A stretch of DNA of 64,000 bases from Prevotellaceae bacterium UBA2852. GTDB lineage: Bacteria; Bacteroidota; Bacteroidia; Bacteroidales; Bacteroidaceae. The position numbers were made by a program, and so were the translations under genes. A model generated the notes under the pieces. It had not been told where the DNA came from and made no database searches. It saw only the letters and a program-made list of their open reading frames with translations. Each line of letters begins with the position of its first letter. The stretch's first letter is position 1. Below are positions 25,260-34,737 of the stretch, piece by piece. The stretch is taken from NCBI GenBank assembly GCA_002350855.1, contig DEFM01000013.1, positions 79,913 through 143,912 of the forward strand. The letters are read 5' to 3'.

Positions 25260-26663
25260 ATGAAGACGTATTCAAAAATCCTACTGCTACTGTTGGCTTG
25301 TCTGCTATCAGTAAATGTGTCAGCACGCAAGAAGCCTCGTCAGGTTGTAAGCGCTGACACCATATATGTTAAACCCTACGAGATGCCAAACGCAGGCTAT
25401 TATCTGCCAGCACCTCCAGACACTGCCAGCATGGACTTTGTCGATGACATGATACAATGGCAATGGGGTAAGTCACAGCGTAACACTCCACGTGGACGTC
25501 AGGCTGATTTGGAATCACCCTGGATGCCTTACATCATGGAATCGGTAATGTCACAATGCTTGGGATTGGACACCATTTGCAAAGAAAAGACACCTGCATT
25601 GGCTCGCCTGCTGCTGAGAGCCTATAATACGGGCAATAAAAGTACAGCTGCTGCCAAGGCTTTGTATATGAGGACGCGTCCCTTCGTGCAAATGGGTGAA
25701 GACACGTGGGCAGAGTATGACACAGATTTCCTGCGCACCAATGGCAGCTATCCCTCTGGACATACCTCACTCGGATGGGGCACCGCATTAGTCTTTGCTG
25801 AGATGTGGCCAGAACTACAGGACACTATCATGCGTCGTGGTTTCCAGTTTGGCGAAAACCGCATCATTACGGGTGCCCACTACCAGAGTGATGTCACTGC
25901 GGGCTATCTGTGTGCTTCAGCAGCATTTGCACGTGCCCACCTGCATCCAGAATTCGATCAGGATATTGAGGCTGCACGTGCAGAGTACAAGCGACTGAAG
26001 GGTCTGCCTGCAGACTATGACCCTACAGCTTCCACAGGATTACCACAAGGATATAAAATCTTGAATGCGCCTGTAGATACTACTAGCTATCGCTACGAAG
26101 GCGACCTGTTCCGTTTTTGGAAGGCTAAACAGCAACGCTATGGCTATCGCGGCAAGGTAGCTGCACAGAATGACAACCTTTCGATAGATTATCTGATGAA
26201 GATCTACGGCAAGGCCATCGGCATCACTATCTCCAGAGAGTCGACACCTCATATCGTAGCCTTGATGGAGTTGGTAGACAAGCAGAGCGACAAGTCGGCT
26301 AGAGACTTGAAGAACCAATATTTCCGCAAGCGTCCCTATGTGCAGTTAGGTGAAGGAACAGCTGTTCCTCAGTGGGAAAAAAGCTCGCGCAAATCGAGCA
26401 GCTATGCATCACATCATGCCAATCTGGGTTGGAGCATGTCAATGGTTCTGGCAGAAGTGGCACCTGAGAATCAGGACGAAGTGTTACGCATTGGCTTTAA
26501 CTATGGTTACGACCGCGTGATAGTTGGCTACCACTGGTCATCAGACGTAGAAGCTGGACGATTGTTGGGAGCAGCTCTTGTAGCTCGTATGCATGCTGAC
26601 GCAGATTTCAAGCAACTGATTAAGCAAGCCCGTGCAGAATATCTGGAAGCCCTAACAAAATAA
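25260..26663 (+). CDS. Tandem PAP2-type acid phosphatase
   Basis: A 467-residue exported protein (signal peptide about 1-22) with two PAP2/class A acid-phosphatase domains. Domain 1 has K133 to R140-P141, PSGH at 165-168 and R201/H207/D211: a full active site. Domain 2 has K351 to R358-P359, ASHH at 383-386 in place of PSGH, and R419/H425/D429. Family members hydrolyse phosphomonoesters in the periplasm. It lies between an esterase and a GH97 gene, 15 bases before the latter, so it is probably co-transcribed with sugar-cleaving enzymes; its role there is unclear. Single-domain members are about 250 residues. Confidence 0.82.
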   Translation: MKTYSKILLLLLACLLSVNVSARKKPRQVVSADTIYVKPYEMPNAGYYLPAPPDTASMDFVDDMIQWQWGKSQRNTPRGRQADLESPWMPYIMESVMSQCLGLDTICKEKTPALARLLLRAYNTGNKSTAAAKALYMRTRPFVQMGEDTWAEYDTDFLRTNGSYPSGHTSLGWGTALVFAEMWPELQDTIMRRGFQFGENRIITGAHYQSDVTAGYLCASAAFARAHLHPEFDQDIEAARAEYKRLKGLPADYDPTASTGLPQGYKILNAPVDTTSYRYEGDLFRFWKAKQQRYGYRGKVAAQNDNLSIDYLMKIYGKAIGITISRESTPHIVALMELVDKQSDKSARDLKNQYFRKRPYVQLGEGTAVPQWEKSSRKSSSYASHHANLGWSMSMVLAEVAPENQDEVLRIGFNYGYDRVIVGYHWSSDVEAGRLLGAALVARMHADADFKQLIKQARAEYLEALTK

Positions 26664-26677
26664 CCCTTCTGTGTGAT

Positions 26678-28444
26678 ATGAAGATACTACGCTCCTTGCT
26701 TATCTCGATTCTGGTAATTGGCGCTTTACAGGCATCAGCAACGCAATACTCATCGCCCAATGGGAAATTATGCGTGAAGCAGGACGGCAACCATCTGACT
26801 GTGTTTTATCAAGGTAAGAGGGTGTTGGATGCCAGTGTAACAACAGATAGTCCGTTGCAGTGGGTTCGTAAGGTGACTGACGATTACCAAATGCTGACGG
26901 GCAAGCGACTGCACTGCCATAACGAAGCCAATGAATATCGTAGTGGAGATATGCTGTTGCGTATGTATAACAATGGCATTGCTCTTCGGAACACGGAAGT
27001 GACTTATCGCATTCCTGAAGGTATGCATCGTTGGATGCAACAATGGTGCGACTCATACGAGGGTTTCTTCCCGCTTGATACAACATATAAGATAGCACCC
27101 ATTCCTTCGTATAGTGGCATTTCGAAATCGAAGGAAGGATGGAACAACCATTGGGGCTACCCTGTCCTATTGGAGCCAACAGATGGAATATTCGTACTCC
27201 TTTCTGAAGCGAATATCGAGCAAGGACAAAGTGCTTCTTCTCTCTTCAATGAAGGTGAATGGTATCGCGTAACTCCAGCAGAAACCATAAAGGGTAAGAC
27301 CTGCGACCATACCCCTTGGCAACTGGCTATCATTGGCAGTTTGAGTGATGTAGTTGTATCGACATTAGTAACAGATGTCAGCAACCCTTGCAAGATAAAG
27401 GATACAAGTTGGATAAAGCCAGGTGCTGTATCATGGATCTATTGGGCTTACAATCATGGTTCGAACGACTATAACATTATCCAAAAATATGTGGATATGG
27501 CTCGCGACCTTCAGTTACCCTACGTGTTGATTGATGCCGAATGGGACGAAATGAAGAATGGCAAGACCATAGAGGACGCTGTCAATTATGCTAAAGCACA
27601 AGGCGTAAAGCCATTGATATGGTATAACTCGTCAGTAGGTTGGGTAGATGGTGCCCCAACGCCAAAGTTCCGTTTGAACAAGGATGATGACAGGGAACGT
27701 GAGTTCGCATGGCTTGAGAAAATTGGTGTTGCTGGTGTGAAGATTGATTTCTTCTCTGGCGATACACAACGGAATATGGATTATTGCATCGACTTGCTGG
27801 AAAGTGCTGCTCGCCACCATCTGCTAGTCAACTTCCATGGATCAACGATTCCTCGCGGATGGCAACGCACCTATCCGAACCTCATGACGACAGAGGGAGT
27901 ATATGGTGCTGAATGGTATAACAATGTGGCAACGTTTACAGACAAGGCTGCATGTCATAATGCCACATTGCCTTTCACTCGCAATGTTATAGGGCCGATG
28001 GACTATACCCCATGTACCTTCAGCGATTCGCAGCATCCACACATCACAACGAAAACTCATGAGTTGGCATTGACCGTACTTTTTGAGAGTGCCCTGCAAC
28101 ACCTAGCTGATCGACCTGAGAGTTATATGGTTCAACCCCAAGAAGTGAAAGACTTCTTCACGAACCTGCCTACTGTTTGGGACGAGACACATCTACTGTC
28201 AGGCTATCCTGGAGAATCTGTCGTGATGGCAAGGCGCAATGGAAAGACTTGGTATATAGCAGGTATCAATGGTACGAACCAAGAAAAGGAACTGACTATT
28301 GACAAGAAAGCCATTGGTAAGTTTTCGAAAGCAACGCTTTTCGAAGATACATCAAAAGGAGATTGGAATATCCATCAAATAAAGAAATTGCCAACTTCTA
28401 TAATATGCCAGCCTCGTGGTGGCTTTATCATAGTAATCAACTAG
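26678..28444 (+). CDS. GH97 glycosidase, retaining (alpha-galactosidase-like)
   Basis: A 588-residue exported family 97 enzyme (signal peptide about 1-21). An N-terminal beta-sandwich (about 22-250), a catalytic barrel (about 255-510) and a C-terminal small beta-domain are seen. Asp357 in VKIDFF sits where the nucleophile of retaining GH97 alpha-galactosidases lies, and Glu406 in TTEGVYG fits the acid/base; inverting SusB-type members have glutamates instead. Removal of alpha-galactosyl caps from complex xylan or similar chains is therefore the best guess. It is closely spaced between the PAP2 and GH43 genes. Confidence 0.88.
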   Translation: MKILRSLLISILVIGALQASATQYSSPNGKLCVKQDGNHLTVFYQGKRVLDASVTTDSPLQWVRKVTDDYQMLTGKRLHCHNEANEYRSGDMLLRMYNNGIALRNTEVTYRIPEGMHRWMQQWCDSYEGFFPLDTTYKIAPIPSYSGISKSKEGWNNHWGYPVLLEPTDGIFVLLSEANIEQGQSASSLFNEGEWYRVTPAETIKGKTCDHTPWQLAIIGSLSDVVVSTLVTDVSNPCKIKDTSWIKPGAVSWIYWAYNHGSNDYNIIQKYVDMARDLQLPYVLIDAEWDEMKNGKTIEDAVNYAKAQGVKPLIWYNSSVGWVDGAPTPKFRLNKDDDREREFAWLEKIGVAGVKIDFFSGDTQRNMDYCIDLLESAARHHLLVNFHGSTIPRGWQRTYPNLMTTEGVYGAEWYNNVATFTDKAACHNATLPFTRNVIGPMDYTPCTFSDSQHPHITTKTHELALTVLFESALQHLADRPESYMVQPQEVKDFFTNLPTVWDETHLLSGYPGESVVMARRNGKTWYIAGINGTNQEKELTIDKKAIGKFSKATLFEDTSKGDWNIHQIKKLPTSIICQPRGGFIIVIN

Positions 28445-28472
28445 ACGAAGAAAACAAGGAAACAACAACCAT

Positions 28473-30473
28473 ATGAAACATTATTTGCTATCAACTTCAG
28501 TTCTGTGTATGGTCGCTACGATGACTATGGCACAGAACCCCATTATTCGTGATCAGTATACTGCCGACCCTACTGCTCGCGTATTTAATAATAAGGTGTA
28601 CCTATATCCCTCGCATGACATTACCCCACCCGCTGGTCAGCGACAGGATTGGTTCTGCATGGAGGATTATCACGTATTCTCTTCCAGTAACCTGACAGAC
28701 TGGACGGATCATGGGATGATCGTATCACAGGAACAAGTGCCTTGGGGAAAGAAAGACGGCTATTCCATGTGGGCCCCTGATTGCGTAGAGAAGAATGGAA
28801 AGTATTATTTCTATTTCCCTAATGCCCCAAAGACAGGGCGTGGCTTTGCCATAGGTGTAGCTACAGCAGATAGTCCAGAAGGGCCCTTCACCTTGGAGCA
28901 AGAACCCATTAAAGGTGTATCAGGTATCGACCCTTGTGTACTAATTGACAAGGATGGTCAGGCGTATATCTATTGGAGTGGCATGGGTATTCGCGGAGGC
29001 AAGCTCAAGGATAACATGAAAGAACTAGACGGAGAATTGAAAGAAGTAAAGATGCCCCAACGTGAAGGAATGCCAGAAATGCCCCCTATAATGGTGGGAG
29101 GCGAAGAAATGAAGGGTCTACCCGAAGGGTTCAAAGAGGGTCCTTTTGCCTTCCGTCGTGGTGATTGGTACTATCTTACTTTCCCATGGGTTCGTGGTTC
29201 GAAAGAGAATGGAGCCAATCCTACAGAGACACTAGCCTATGCTATGTCAAAATCGCCTTTAGGTCCTTGGGATTTCAAAGGCATCATTATGGCAGAGCAT
29301 GCAAATCATTGTTGGACCAATCATCATAGCATCCTTGAATACAAGGGACAATGGTATCTGTTCTATCACCACAACGACTTCTCACCTCGCGATGATAAAC
29401 GCCGTTCTGCTTGTATTGAGAACATCAATTTCAATGCAGACGGAACCATCCGCGAGGTCAAGCCCACCAAGCGAGGAGTTGGTATCAATCTGGCAACAGA
29501 GAAAATCGAGATTGATCGATTTAGCAATGCAAGCAATGATGTGACTACGCAGCTGATAGACACTATCAACACTTTCCGTAGCTATCAGGCCACCCTCCCA
29601 AAGAAAGGTAGTTGGTTGCGCTATAATGATGTGGATTTCAGTCCGATTACGGATGGTTATTTGGTTATCAGCGCAATGGCCAAGGAGAACACTACACTGT
29701 ATGTTCGTGAAAAGAGTGCCAAGGGAAAAATCATTGCCAAAGTCGACATAACCGTAAAGAGCGAAGCAGGTCCTTTCCGTCGTGATATGTCTGGACAATG
29801 GCTTACGTTGACAGCACCTATGCTTTATACGCCCAAAGGTGTTACCGACCTTGTTGTGACCTGCGAGGGAGATGGTGTAAGTGTCGACTGGTTACAATTC
29901 AAGAATCGTCCTCACTACTTCTCCTCTGTCCCTGCTAATGCCGCACCATCTAAACCTGATGACCAAGGATTCATCCGTCGTTGGCGAATGATGGAACCCA
30001 TAGCTGTAGACGTTCGTTCCAACGTTATCTTCACTGACTCATGGCTTCGAGCCAAATTCTCTGAGGAACTAAACAAATTACCGAAGCAGAAAGGAAAATG
30101 GTACACTTTGGATAGTGAGAATTATAATATGAAGCTGTTCCGTTTTGCAGAAAAATATGGAAAGCAGACCTATGGTTCCTTCTTCTGGTGTGAAACCATC
30201 ATCGAGTGTAATGAAGAACTGCAGAACGTCCGTTTGGCTGTGGGTTCAAACGGAGCTTCTATGTGGTGGTTGAACAATGAGGAAGTTCTGTTGTTGGAAG
30301 GCGATCGTCGCATGGTGGAGGATGATGGTGTATCTCATCGTCTTACACTGAAGAAAGGACGTAACATCTTGCGCTGTGCAGTGATTAACGGACCAGGACT
30401 CAGCGACATGTGTGCCCGATTTATTGATGAGAAAGGAAATCCAATTACCAACTATACCATTAATGCCCGATAA
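28473..30473 (+). CDS. GH43 enzyme with CBM6-like and extra C-terminal domain
   Basis: A 666-residue exported enzyme (signal peptide about 1-20). The propeller (about 22-335) has Asp32 (ADPTA), Asp153 (GIDPCV) and Glu222 (KEGPF), a complete GH43 set. A CBM6-like module follows (about 345-480, ending in VDWLQFK). The last part (about 490-666, beginning FIRRWRMMEPI) is a further beta-rich domain resembling PA14/galactose-binding-like modules found in Bacteroidetes enzymes. Arabinofuranosidase or xylosidase action is likely. The next GH43 gene starts four bases after its stop. Confidence 0.88.
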   Translation: MKHYLLSTSVLCMVATMTMAQNPIIRDQYTADPTARVFNNKVYLYPSHDITPPAGQRQDWFCMEDYHVFSSSNLTDWTDHGMIVSQEQVPWGKKDGYSMWAPDCVEKNGKYYFYFPNAPKTGRGFAIGVATADSPEGPFTLEQEPIKGVSGIDPCVLIDKDGQAYIYWSGMGIRGGKLKDNMKELDGELKEVKMPQREGMPEMPPIMVGGEEMKGLPEGFKEGPFAFRRGDWYYLTFPWVRGSKENGANPTETLAYAMSKSPLGPWDFKGIIMAEHANHCWTNHHSILEYKGQWYLFYHHNDFSPRDDKRRSACIENINFNADGTIREVKPTKRGVGINLATEKIEIDRFSNASNDVTTQLIDTINTFRSYQATLPKKGSWLRYNDVDFSPITDGYLVISAMAKENTTLYVREKSAKGKIIAKVDITVKSEAGPFRRDMSGQWLTLTAPMLYTPKGVTDLVVTCEGDGVSVDWLQFKNRPHYFSSVPANAAPSKPDDQGFIRRWRMMEPIAVDVRSNVIFTDSWLRAKFSEELNKLPKQKGKWYTLDSENYNMKLFRFAEKYGKQTYGSFFWCETIIECNEELQNVRLAVGSNGASMWWLNNEEVLLLEGDRRMVEDDGVSHRLTLKKGRNILRCAVINGPGLSDMCARFIDEKGNPITNYTINAR

Positions 30474-30477
30474 AGTC

Positions 30478-31929
30478 ATGAAACAGATTCTAATTATACT
30501 ATTCGCTTCCTGCCTATTCATTCCCTCAGCAAAGGCTCAGTCAGGAACTCCCTATATCCACGACCCCTCTACCATAGCAGAATGTGAAGGTAAGTATTAT
30601 ACCTTTGGAACAGGAGGTGGTGGACTGATTTCCGAAGATGGATGGTCTTGGCACAATGGTGCAGAACGTCCTGGAGGTGGTGCTGCACCCGATGTCATGA
30701 AGATTGGCGACCGTTACCTTATTATATATGGAGCCACTGGCGGTGGACTGGGTGGTGGACATAACGGACGAATTCTGACCATGTGGAACAAAACACTCGA
30801 TCCCAAATCACCAGATTTCAAATTCAGCGAGGCTATTGAAGTTTGCTCCAGTGATGGAATGGAAGATCAGGATGCCATTGACCCTTGTCTGTTACTTGAC
30901 CCAACAACAGGTCGATTGTGGGTTACTTACGGCACCTACTTCGGAACCATCCGACTGATAGAACTGGACCCAAAGACTGGCTTCCGTATGAAGGGGAACA
31001 AAGAGAAGGATATTGCCATAGACTGTGAAGCCACCGACCTGATATATCGTGACGGATGGTATTATCTGCTGGGAACTCACGGCACCTGTTGCGATGGCGT
31101 GAACTCTACCTATAACATCGTCGTTGGACGTTCACGCTCTGTAGAAGGTCCTTATCTCGACAACATCGGACGTGACATGTTCCATGGAGGTGGACGAATG
31201 GTAATAGCTGCAGGCGACAGAGTATGTGGTCCTGGTCATTTTGGACGCACCATCATTGACGAAGGCGTGGAAATCATGTCTTGCCATTTTGAAGCAGATT
31301 TCGAACGAAGCGGTCGTTCTGTGTTAGGCATCCGACCTTTACTTTGGAAAAACGGATGGCCTATTGCAGGCGAACAACTCCGAGGTGGCACGTATGAGAT
31401 TGAGAGCGAACGACGAGGATATGCTTTGGAACTGGCTGTCGACTTTGTCCGCATGCAACAGGAACGTGAGCGTTTCTGGCAAATGGATCTAACCAAGCCT
31501 CTGGTATCTATTCCGAACCAGAAATTGGAAGAGGTAAATAGCAATTGGCCTAAGGGAAACATCTCTCTACGATGTGGTGATTACATGTTCCGTCCCCACC
31601 AGCGTTGGACAATTACTCCTATAGAAGAGGCTGGCGGATATCTCAGCAATCCATATTTCAAGATTACCATTGAAGGGACTGAGCGCACTCTGGCAGCTAC
31701 TGCAGACAAAGAATTAACAACCGTTCCCGTCTTTACAGGAAGCGATGAACAACTTTGGCGCATTGAGCAGTTAACGGATGGAACCTATCGCATCATGCCA
31801 AAGCGTATTCCTGGAGAAACAGGACTCAATACCCGTTATGTTATCTACTCTGCAGCCGACTCTACTCCTACCCTAGCAGCGTATGATTTCCATAGCGATA
31901 ACTCAAAGTGGAACCTTCGTCAACACTAA
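30478..31929 (+). CDS. GH43 arabinanase-like enzyme with C-terminal lectin-like domain
   Basis: A 483-residue exported enzyme (signal peptide about 1-20). Asp29 (IHDPST), Asp135 (AIDPCL) and Glu184 (DCEATDL) are the GH43 catalytic set; the early glycine-rich loop and the EATDL acid context resemble arabinanase-type subfamilies. Residues about 370-483 (QRWTI and EQLWRI elements) look like a beta-trefoil, ricin-like module. I choose ATG 30478 over an upstream Met inside the preceding gene because it starts the signal peptide four bases after that gene's stop. It is the last gene of the carbohydrate block. Confidence 0.85.
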   Translation: MKQILIILFASCLFIPSAKAQSGTPYIHDPSTIAECEGKYYTFGTGGGGLISEDGWSWHNGAERPGGGAAPDVMKIGDRYLIIYGATGGGLGGGHNGRILTMWNKTLDPKSPDFKFSEAIEVCSSDGMEDQDAIDPCLLLDPTTGRLWVTYGTYFGTIRLIELDPKTGFRMKGNKEKDIAIDCEATDLIYRDGWYYLLGTHGTCCDGVNSTYNIVVGRSRSVEGPYLDNIGRDMFHGGGRMVIAAGDRVCGPGHFGRTIIDEGVEIMSCHFEADFERSGRSVLGIRPLLWKNGWPIAGEQLRGGTYEIESERRGYALELAVDFVRMQQERERFWQMDLTKPLVSIPNQKLEEVNSNWPKGNISLRCGDYMFRPHQRWTITPIEEAGGYLSNPYFKITIEGTERTLAATADKELTTVPVFTGSDEQLWRIEQLTDGTYRIMPKRIPGETGLNTRYVIYSAADSTPTLAAYDFHSDNSKWNLRQH

Positions 31930-31986
31930 AAAGTATAAAAAAGCCAAAAAAAGAAGAGTTTACTTCGTTATGTGCCTGAAATTGAT

Positions 31987-31994
31987 TACCTTTG
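31987..31994 (+). promoter_or_regulatory. Promoter -7 box of the mce-mmd unit
   Basis: TACCTTTG, 34 bases before the mce ATG at 32029. Confidence 0.65.
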
Positions 31995-32028
31995 CACATT
32001 ATTTATAATATTCTAACATCAGAAAGAT

Positions 32029-32439
32029 ATGAAGATTTCTCACATTGAGCATCTGGGCATTGCAGTCCAGAGCATCGAAGAGAGCCTGCCGTACTTTGAG
32101 AACGTGCTGGGCCTGAAGTGTTACAACATCGAGGTTGTAGAAGATCAGAAGGTAAAGACTGCCTTCCTAAAGTGTGGAGAGGTAAAGCTGGAATTGCTGG
32201 AGCCCACATCTCCTGAAAGCACTATCCAGAAGTGGCTTGACAAGGGCAACAAGGGTGTGCACCACGTAGCATTCTGCGTAGAAGATGGTGTCGCCAATGC
32301 TTTGGCAGAAGTAAGCGAGAAGGGTGTTCGTCTGATTGACGAGAAGCCACGCAAGGGCGCTGAGCAGTTGAACATTGCTTTCCTGCATCCGAAGTCAACC
32401 TGCGGAATCCTGACAGAGCTCTGCGAACACCCAGAGTAA
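32029..32439 (+). CDS. mce: Methylmalonyl-CoA epimerase
   Basis: A 136-residue vicinal-oxygen-chelate (glyoxalase-fold) enzyme that interconverts R- and S-methylmalonyl-CoA in propionate metabolism. The start IEHLGIAVQSIEE, the HHVAFCVED repeat and the metal ligands His7, His82 and a C-terminal Glu in LTELCEHPE fit the family, and length is typical. It heads the unit that continues with the carboxyltransferase, a small OadG-like peptide and the biotin carrier, matching the succinate-to-propionate route of Bacteroidales. Confidence 0.95.
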   Translation: MKISHIEHLGIAVQSIEESLPYFENVLGLKCYNIEVVEDQKVKTAFLKCGEVKLELLEPTSPESTIQKWLDKGNKGVHHVAFCVEDGVANALAEVSEKGVRLIDEKPRKGAEQLNIAFLHPKSTCGILTELCEHPE

Positions 32440-32482
32440 AGATTCGAAATAACGAAATAACGTAATAACGCGAAATAAAACA

Positions 32483-34048
32483 ATGAGTAAGCAATTAGAG
32501 AAAATCAAACAACTCATCGAGAAGCGCGAGCAGGCTCGTCTCGGTGGTGGCGAGAAAGCCATACAGAAACAGCACGACAAGGGCAAATACACCGCTCGCG
32601 AGCGCATTGACATGCTGCTCGACAAAGGCTCTTTCGAAGAGTACGATATGTTCAAGGAACATCGTTGCCACAACTTCGGCATGGAGAAGAAGCAGTTCCT
32701 GGGCGATGGTGTAGTTGCAGGTTCTGGTACCATTGACGGTCGTCTGGTCTTTGTCTTCGCACAAGACTTCACCGTTCATGCTGGTTCTCTTTCAGAAACC
32801 ATGTCGCAGAAAATCTGCAAGGTAATGGATATGGCCATGAAGATGGGTGCTCCAGTTATTGGCATCAACGACTCAGGTGGTGCACGTATTCAGGAGGGTA
32901 TCAACGCTTTGGCTGGTTATGCAGAGATTTTCGAGCGTAACATTCTTGCTTCAGGTGTTATTCCTCAGATTTCTGGTATTTTCGGTCCTTGTGCAGGTGG
33001 TGCCGTTTACAGCCCTGCTCTCACCGACTTTACCTTGATGATGGAAGGCACATCATACATGTTCCTCACTGGACCAAAGGTTGTGAAGACCGTTACTGGC
33101 GAGGACATTGACCAGGAGCATCTGGGTGGTGCATCTGTTCACGCTTCTAAGTCGGGTGTTACCCACTTCACTGCAAAGACTGAAGAAGAGGCTGTTGAGA
33201 TGCTGAAAACCCTGCTGAGCTATATCCCATCAAACAACATGGAGCTGGCTCCTCGCAAGAAGTGCACTGATCCCATCGACCGTTTGGAGGATTCACTCAA
33301 CGAGATTATCCCAGAGAATCCCAACGAGGCATACGATATGTACAAGGTTATCTCGGCTATTACCGACGACAATGAGTTCTTCGAGGTACAGCCTAAGTTT
33401 GCCAAGAACATCATCGTTGGTTTCGCCCGTTTCAATGGTCAGAGCGTAGGTATCGTAGCCAACCAGCCTTCTTGCTACGCTGGTGTATTGGACGTAAATG
33501 CATCACGTAAGGGTGCTCGTTTCGTTCGTTTCTGCGATGCCTTCAATATTCCTATTGTTTCACTTGTTGACGTTCCTGGTTTCTTGCCTGGTACAGGTCA
33601 GGAGTACAATGCTGTCATCCTGCATGGTGCTCAGTTGCTTTATGCTTATGGTGAGGCTACAGTTCCCAAGATTACTGTTACACTGCGTAAGTCATACGGT
33701 GGTTCACACATCGTCATGGGTTCTAAGCAGCTCCACACTGACTTGAACTATGCTTGGCCTTCTGCTGAGATTGCTGTAATGGGTGCATCTGGTGCTGCTG
33801 CAGTACTCTATGCTAAAGAAGCTAAGGCTAAGAAAGAGGCTGGTGAGGATGTTAAGGCCTTCATCGCTGAGAAAGAAGAGGAATACAACGAGTTGTTTGC
33901 CAATCCATATCAGGCAGCCAAGTATGGCTACATTGACGATGTGATTGAGCCTCGTAATACTCGTTTCCGTATCTGTCGTGCACTGGCTCAGCTCGCTACC
34001 AAGCGCGATGCTCTGCCTGCTAAGAAGCATGGAAACATTCCTATGTAA
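32483..34048 (+). CDS. mmdA: Methylmalonyl-CoA decarboxylase alpha / acyl-CoA carboxylase carboxyltransferase
   Basis: A 521-residue carboxyltransferase with the two crotonase-like halves of the family (about 20-270 and 275-515). The oxyanion-forming segments [11 protein letters not shown] and [13 protein letters not shown] in the first half, and [13 protein letters not shown] and [13 protein letters not shown] in the second, are intact. It moves CO2 between methylmalonyl-CoA and the biotin of the carrier encoded downstream. Whether the complex works as sodium-pumping decarboxylase or as propionyl-CoA carboxylase depends on partners outside the window, since neither the membrane beta subunit nor biotin carboxylase is adjacent. 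Confidence 0.93.
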   Translation: MSKQLEKIKQLIEKREQARLGGGEKAIQKQHDKGKYTARERIDMLLDKGSFEEYDMFKEHRCHNFGMEKKQFLGDGVVAGSGTIDGRLVFVFAQDFTVHAGSLSETMSQKICKVMDMAMKMGAPVIGINDSGGARIQEGINALAGYAEIFERNILASGVIPQISGIFGPCAGGAVYSPALTDFTLMMEGTSYMFLTGPKVVKTVTGEDIDQEHLGGASVHASKSGVTHFTAKTEEEAVEMLKTLLSYIPSNNMELAPRKKCTDPIDRLEDSLNEIIPENPNEAYDMYKVISAITDDNEFFEVQPKFAKNIIVGFARFNGQSVGIVANQPSCYAGVLDVNASRKGARFVRFCDAFNIPIVSLVDVPGFLPGTGQEYNAVILHGAQLLYAYGEATVPKITVTLRKSYGGSHIVMGSKQLHTDLNYAWPSAEIAVMGASGAAAVLYAKEAKAKKEAGEDVKAFIAEKEEEYNELFANPYQAAKYGYIDDVIEPRNTRFRICRALAQLATKRDALPAKKHGNIPM

Positions 34049-34063
34049 TCATTATTTCTGCGT

Positions 34064-34213
34064 ATGAAGAACGAAGTTTATGCAGCCATTGCGATGGCAC
34101 TTTACGAGTTCAAGGGCAACAATGTCCATGACAAAGAGCCTGGCATCATTACGATTGCAGAGAAACAGACTCAGTGGAATGGCTATGCCCTGACAATGAC
34201 AGAACATCCCTAA
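34064..34213 (+). CDS. 49-residue OadG-like peptide (C-terminal part only)
   Basis: A short frame from ATG 34064 encodes 49 residues starting MKNEVYAAIAMALYEF, followed by NVHDKEPGIITI and a Trp-containing end. This resembles the cytoplasmic C-terminal part of OadG-type delta/gamma subunits of decarboxylases, which sit at this place in related operons, but the usual N-terminal membrane helix is absent. It lies 15 bases after mmdA and 35 before the biotin carrier, same strand. It may be a soluble linker between alpha and carrier subunits or a shortened remnant. Too short for most gene callers. Confidence 0.6.
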   Translation: MKNEVYAAIAMALYEFKGNNVHDKEPGIITIAEKQTQWNGYALTMTEHP

Positions 34214-34248
34214 GGAAGTGAAAAGTGATAATTGAAAAGTGAACAATT

Positions 34249-34680
34249 ATGAAGAAAGAATATAAATACACCATCAATGGCAATGAGTATGAAGTTGCCA
34301 TTGGTGAGATTGTAGAGAATGAAGCCGTAGTCATTGTGAATGGCGAGGAATATAAGGTAGCATGGGAGCCTGAGGCTGAGCCCGAGAAGAAAGTTGTGGT
34401 TCGCCCCGTTGCTCAGGCTAGTGAATCTAGCGAGGCTAGTGAATCTGGTTCTGCCAATGTTAACACCAACAATGCTATTAAGGCTCCACTTCCTGGTGTT
34501 ATCACATCTATCAACGTCAATGTTGGTGATGAGGTGAAGGCAGGCGACACACTGCTCGTGCTGGAGGCCATGAAGATGGCCAACAACATTGAGGCTGAGA
34601 AAGATGGTAAGGTAACTGCTATCTGCGTAAAGCCTGGTCAGAGTGTGATGGAAGACGACGCACTGGTCGTTGTTGAATAA
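34249..34680 (+). CDS. mmdC: Biotin carboxyl carrier protein of the methylmalonyl-CoA complex
   Basis: A 143-residue biotin/lipoyl-attachment protein. The C-terminal domain (about 75-143) carries the biotinylation motif EAMKM, with the modified Lys near residue 109. The N-terminal part has an EYKYTINGNEYEV beta element that may dock on the carboxyltransferase. A Ser/Glu-rich linker (ASESSEASES) joins them, in place of the Ala/Pro-rich linkers of many homologues. It ends the unit; a strong two-way terminator follows where a beta-subunit gene often stands. Confidence 0.92.
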   Translation: MKKEYKYTINGNEYEVAIGEIVENEAVVIVNGEEYKVAWEPEAEPEKKVVVRPVAQASESSEASESGSANVNTNNAIKAPLPGVITSINVNVGDEVKAGDTLLVLEAMKMANNIEAEKDGKVTAICVKPGQSVMEDDALVVVE

Positions 34681-34703
34681 TCAAATCAACACTTAGATAA
34701 AAG

Positions 34704-34736
34704 AAAAGCCGCTCGATGTTGAGCGGCTTTTCTTAT
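34704..34736. terminator. Bidirectional terminator between mmdC and panD
   Basis: An 11-base stem (AAAAGCCGCTC with GAGCGGCTTTT) and six-base loop with T-rich tails on both strands, placed between two convergent genes. Confidence 0.88.
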
Positions 34737-34737
34737 T

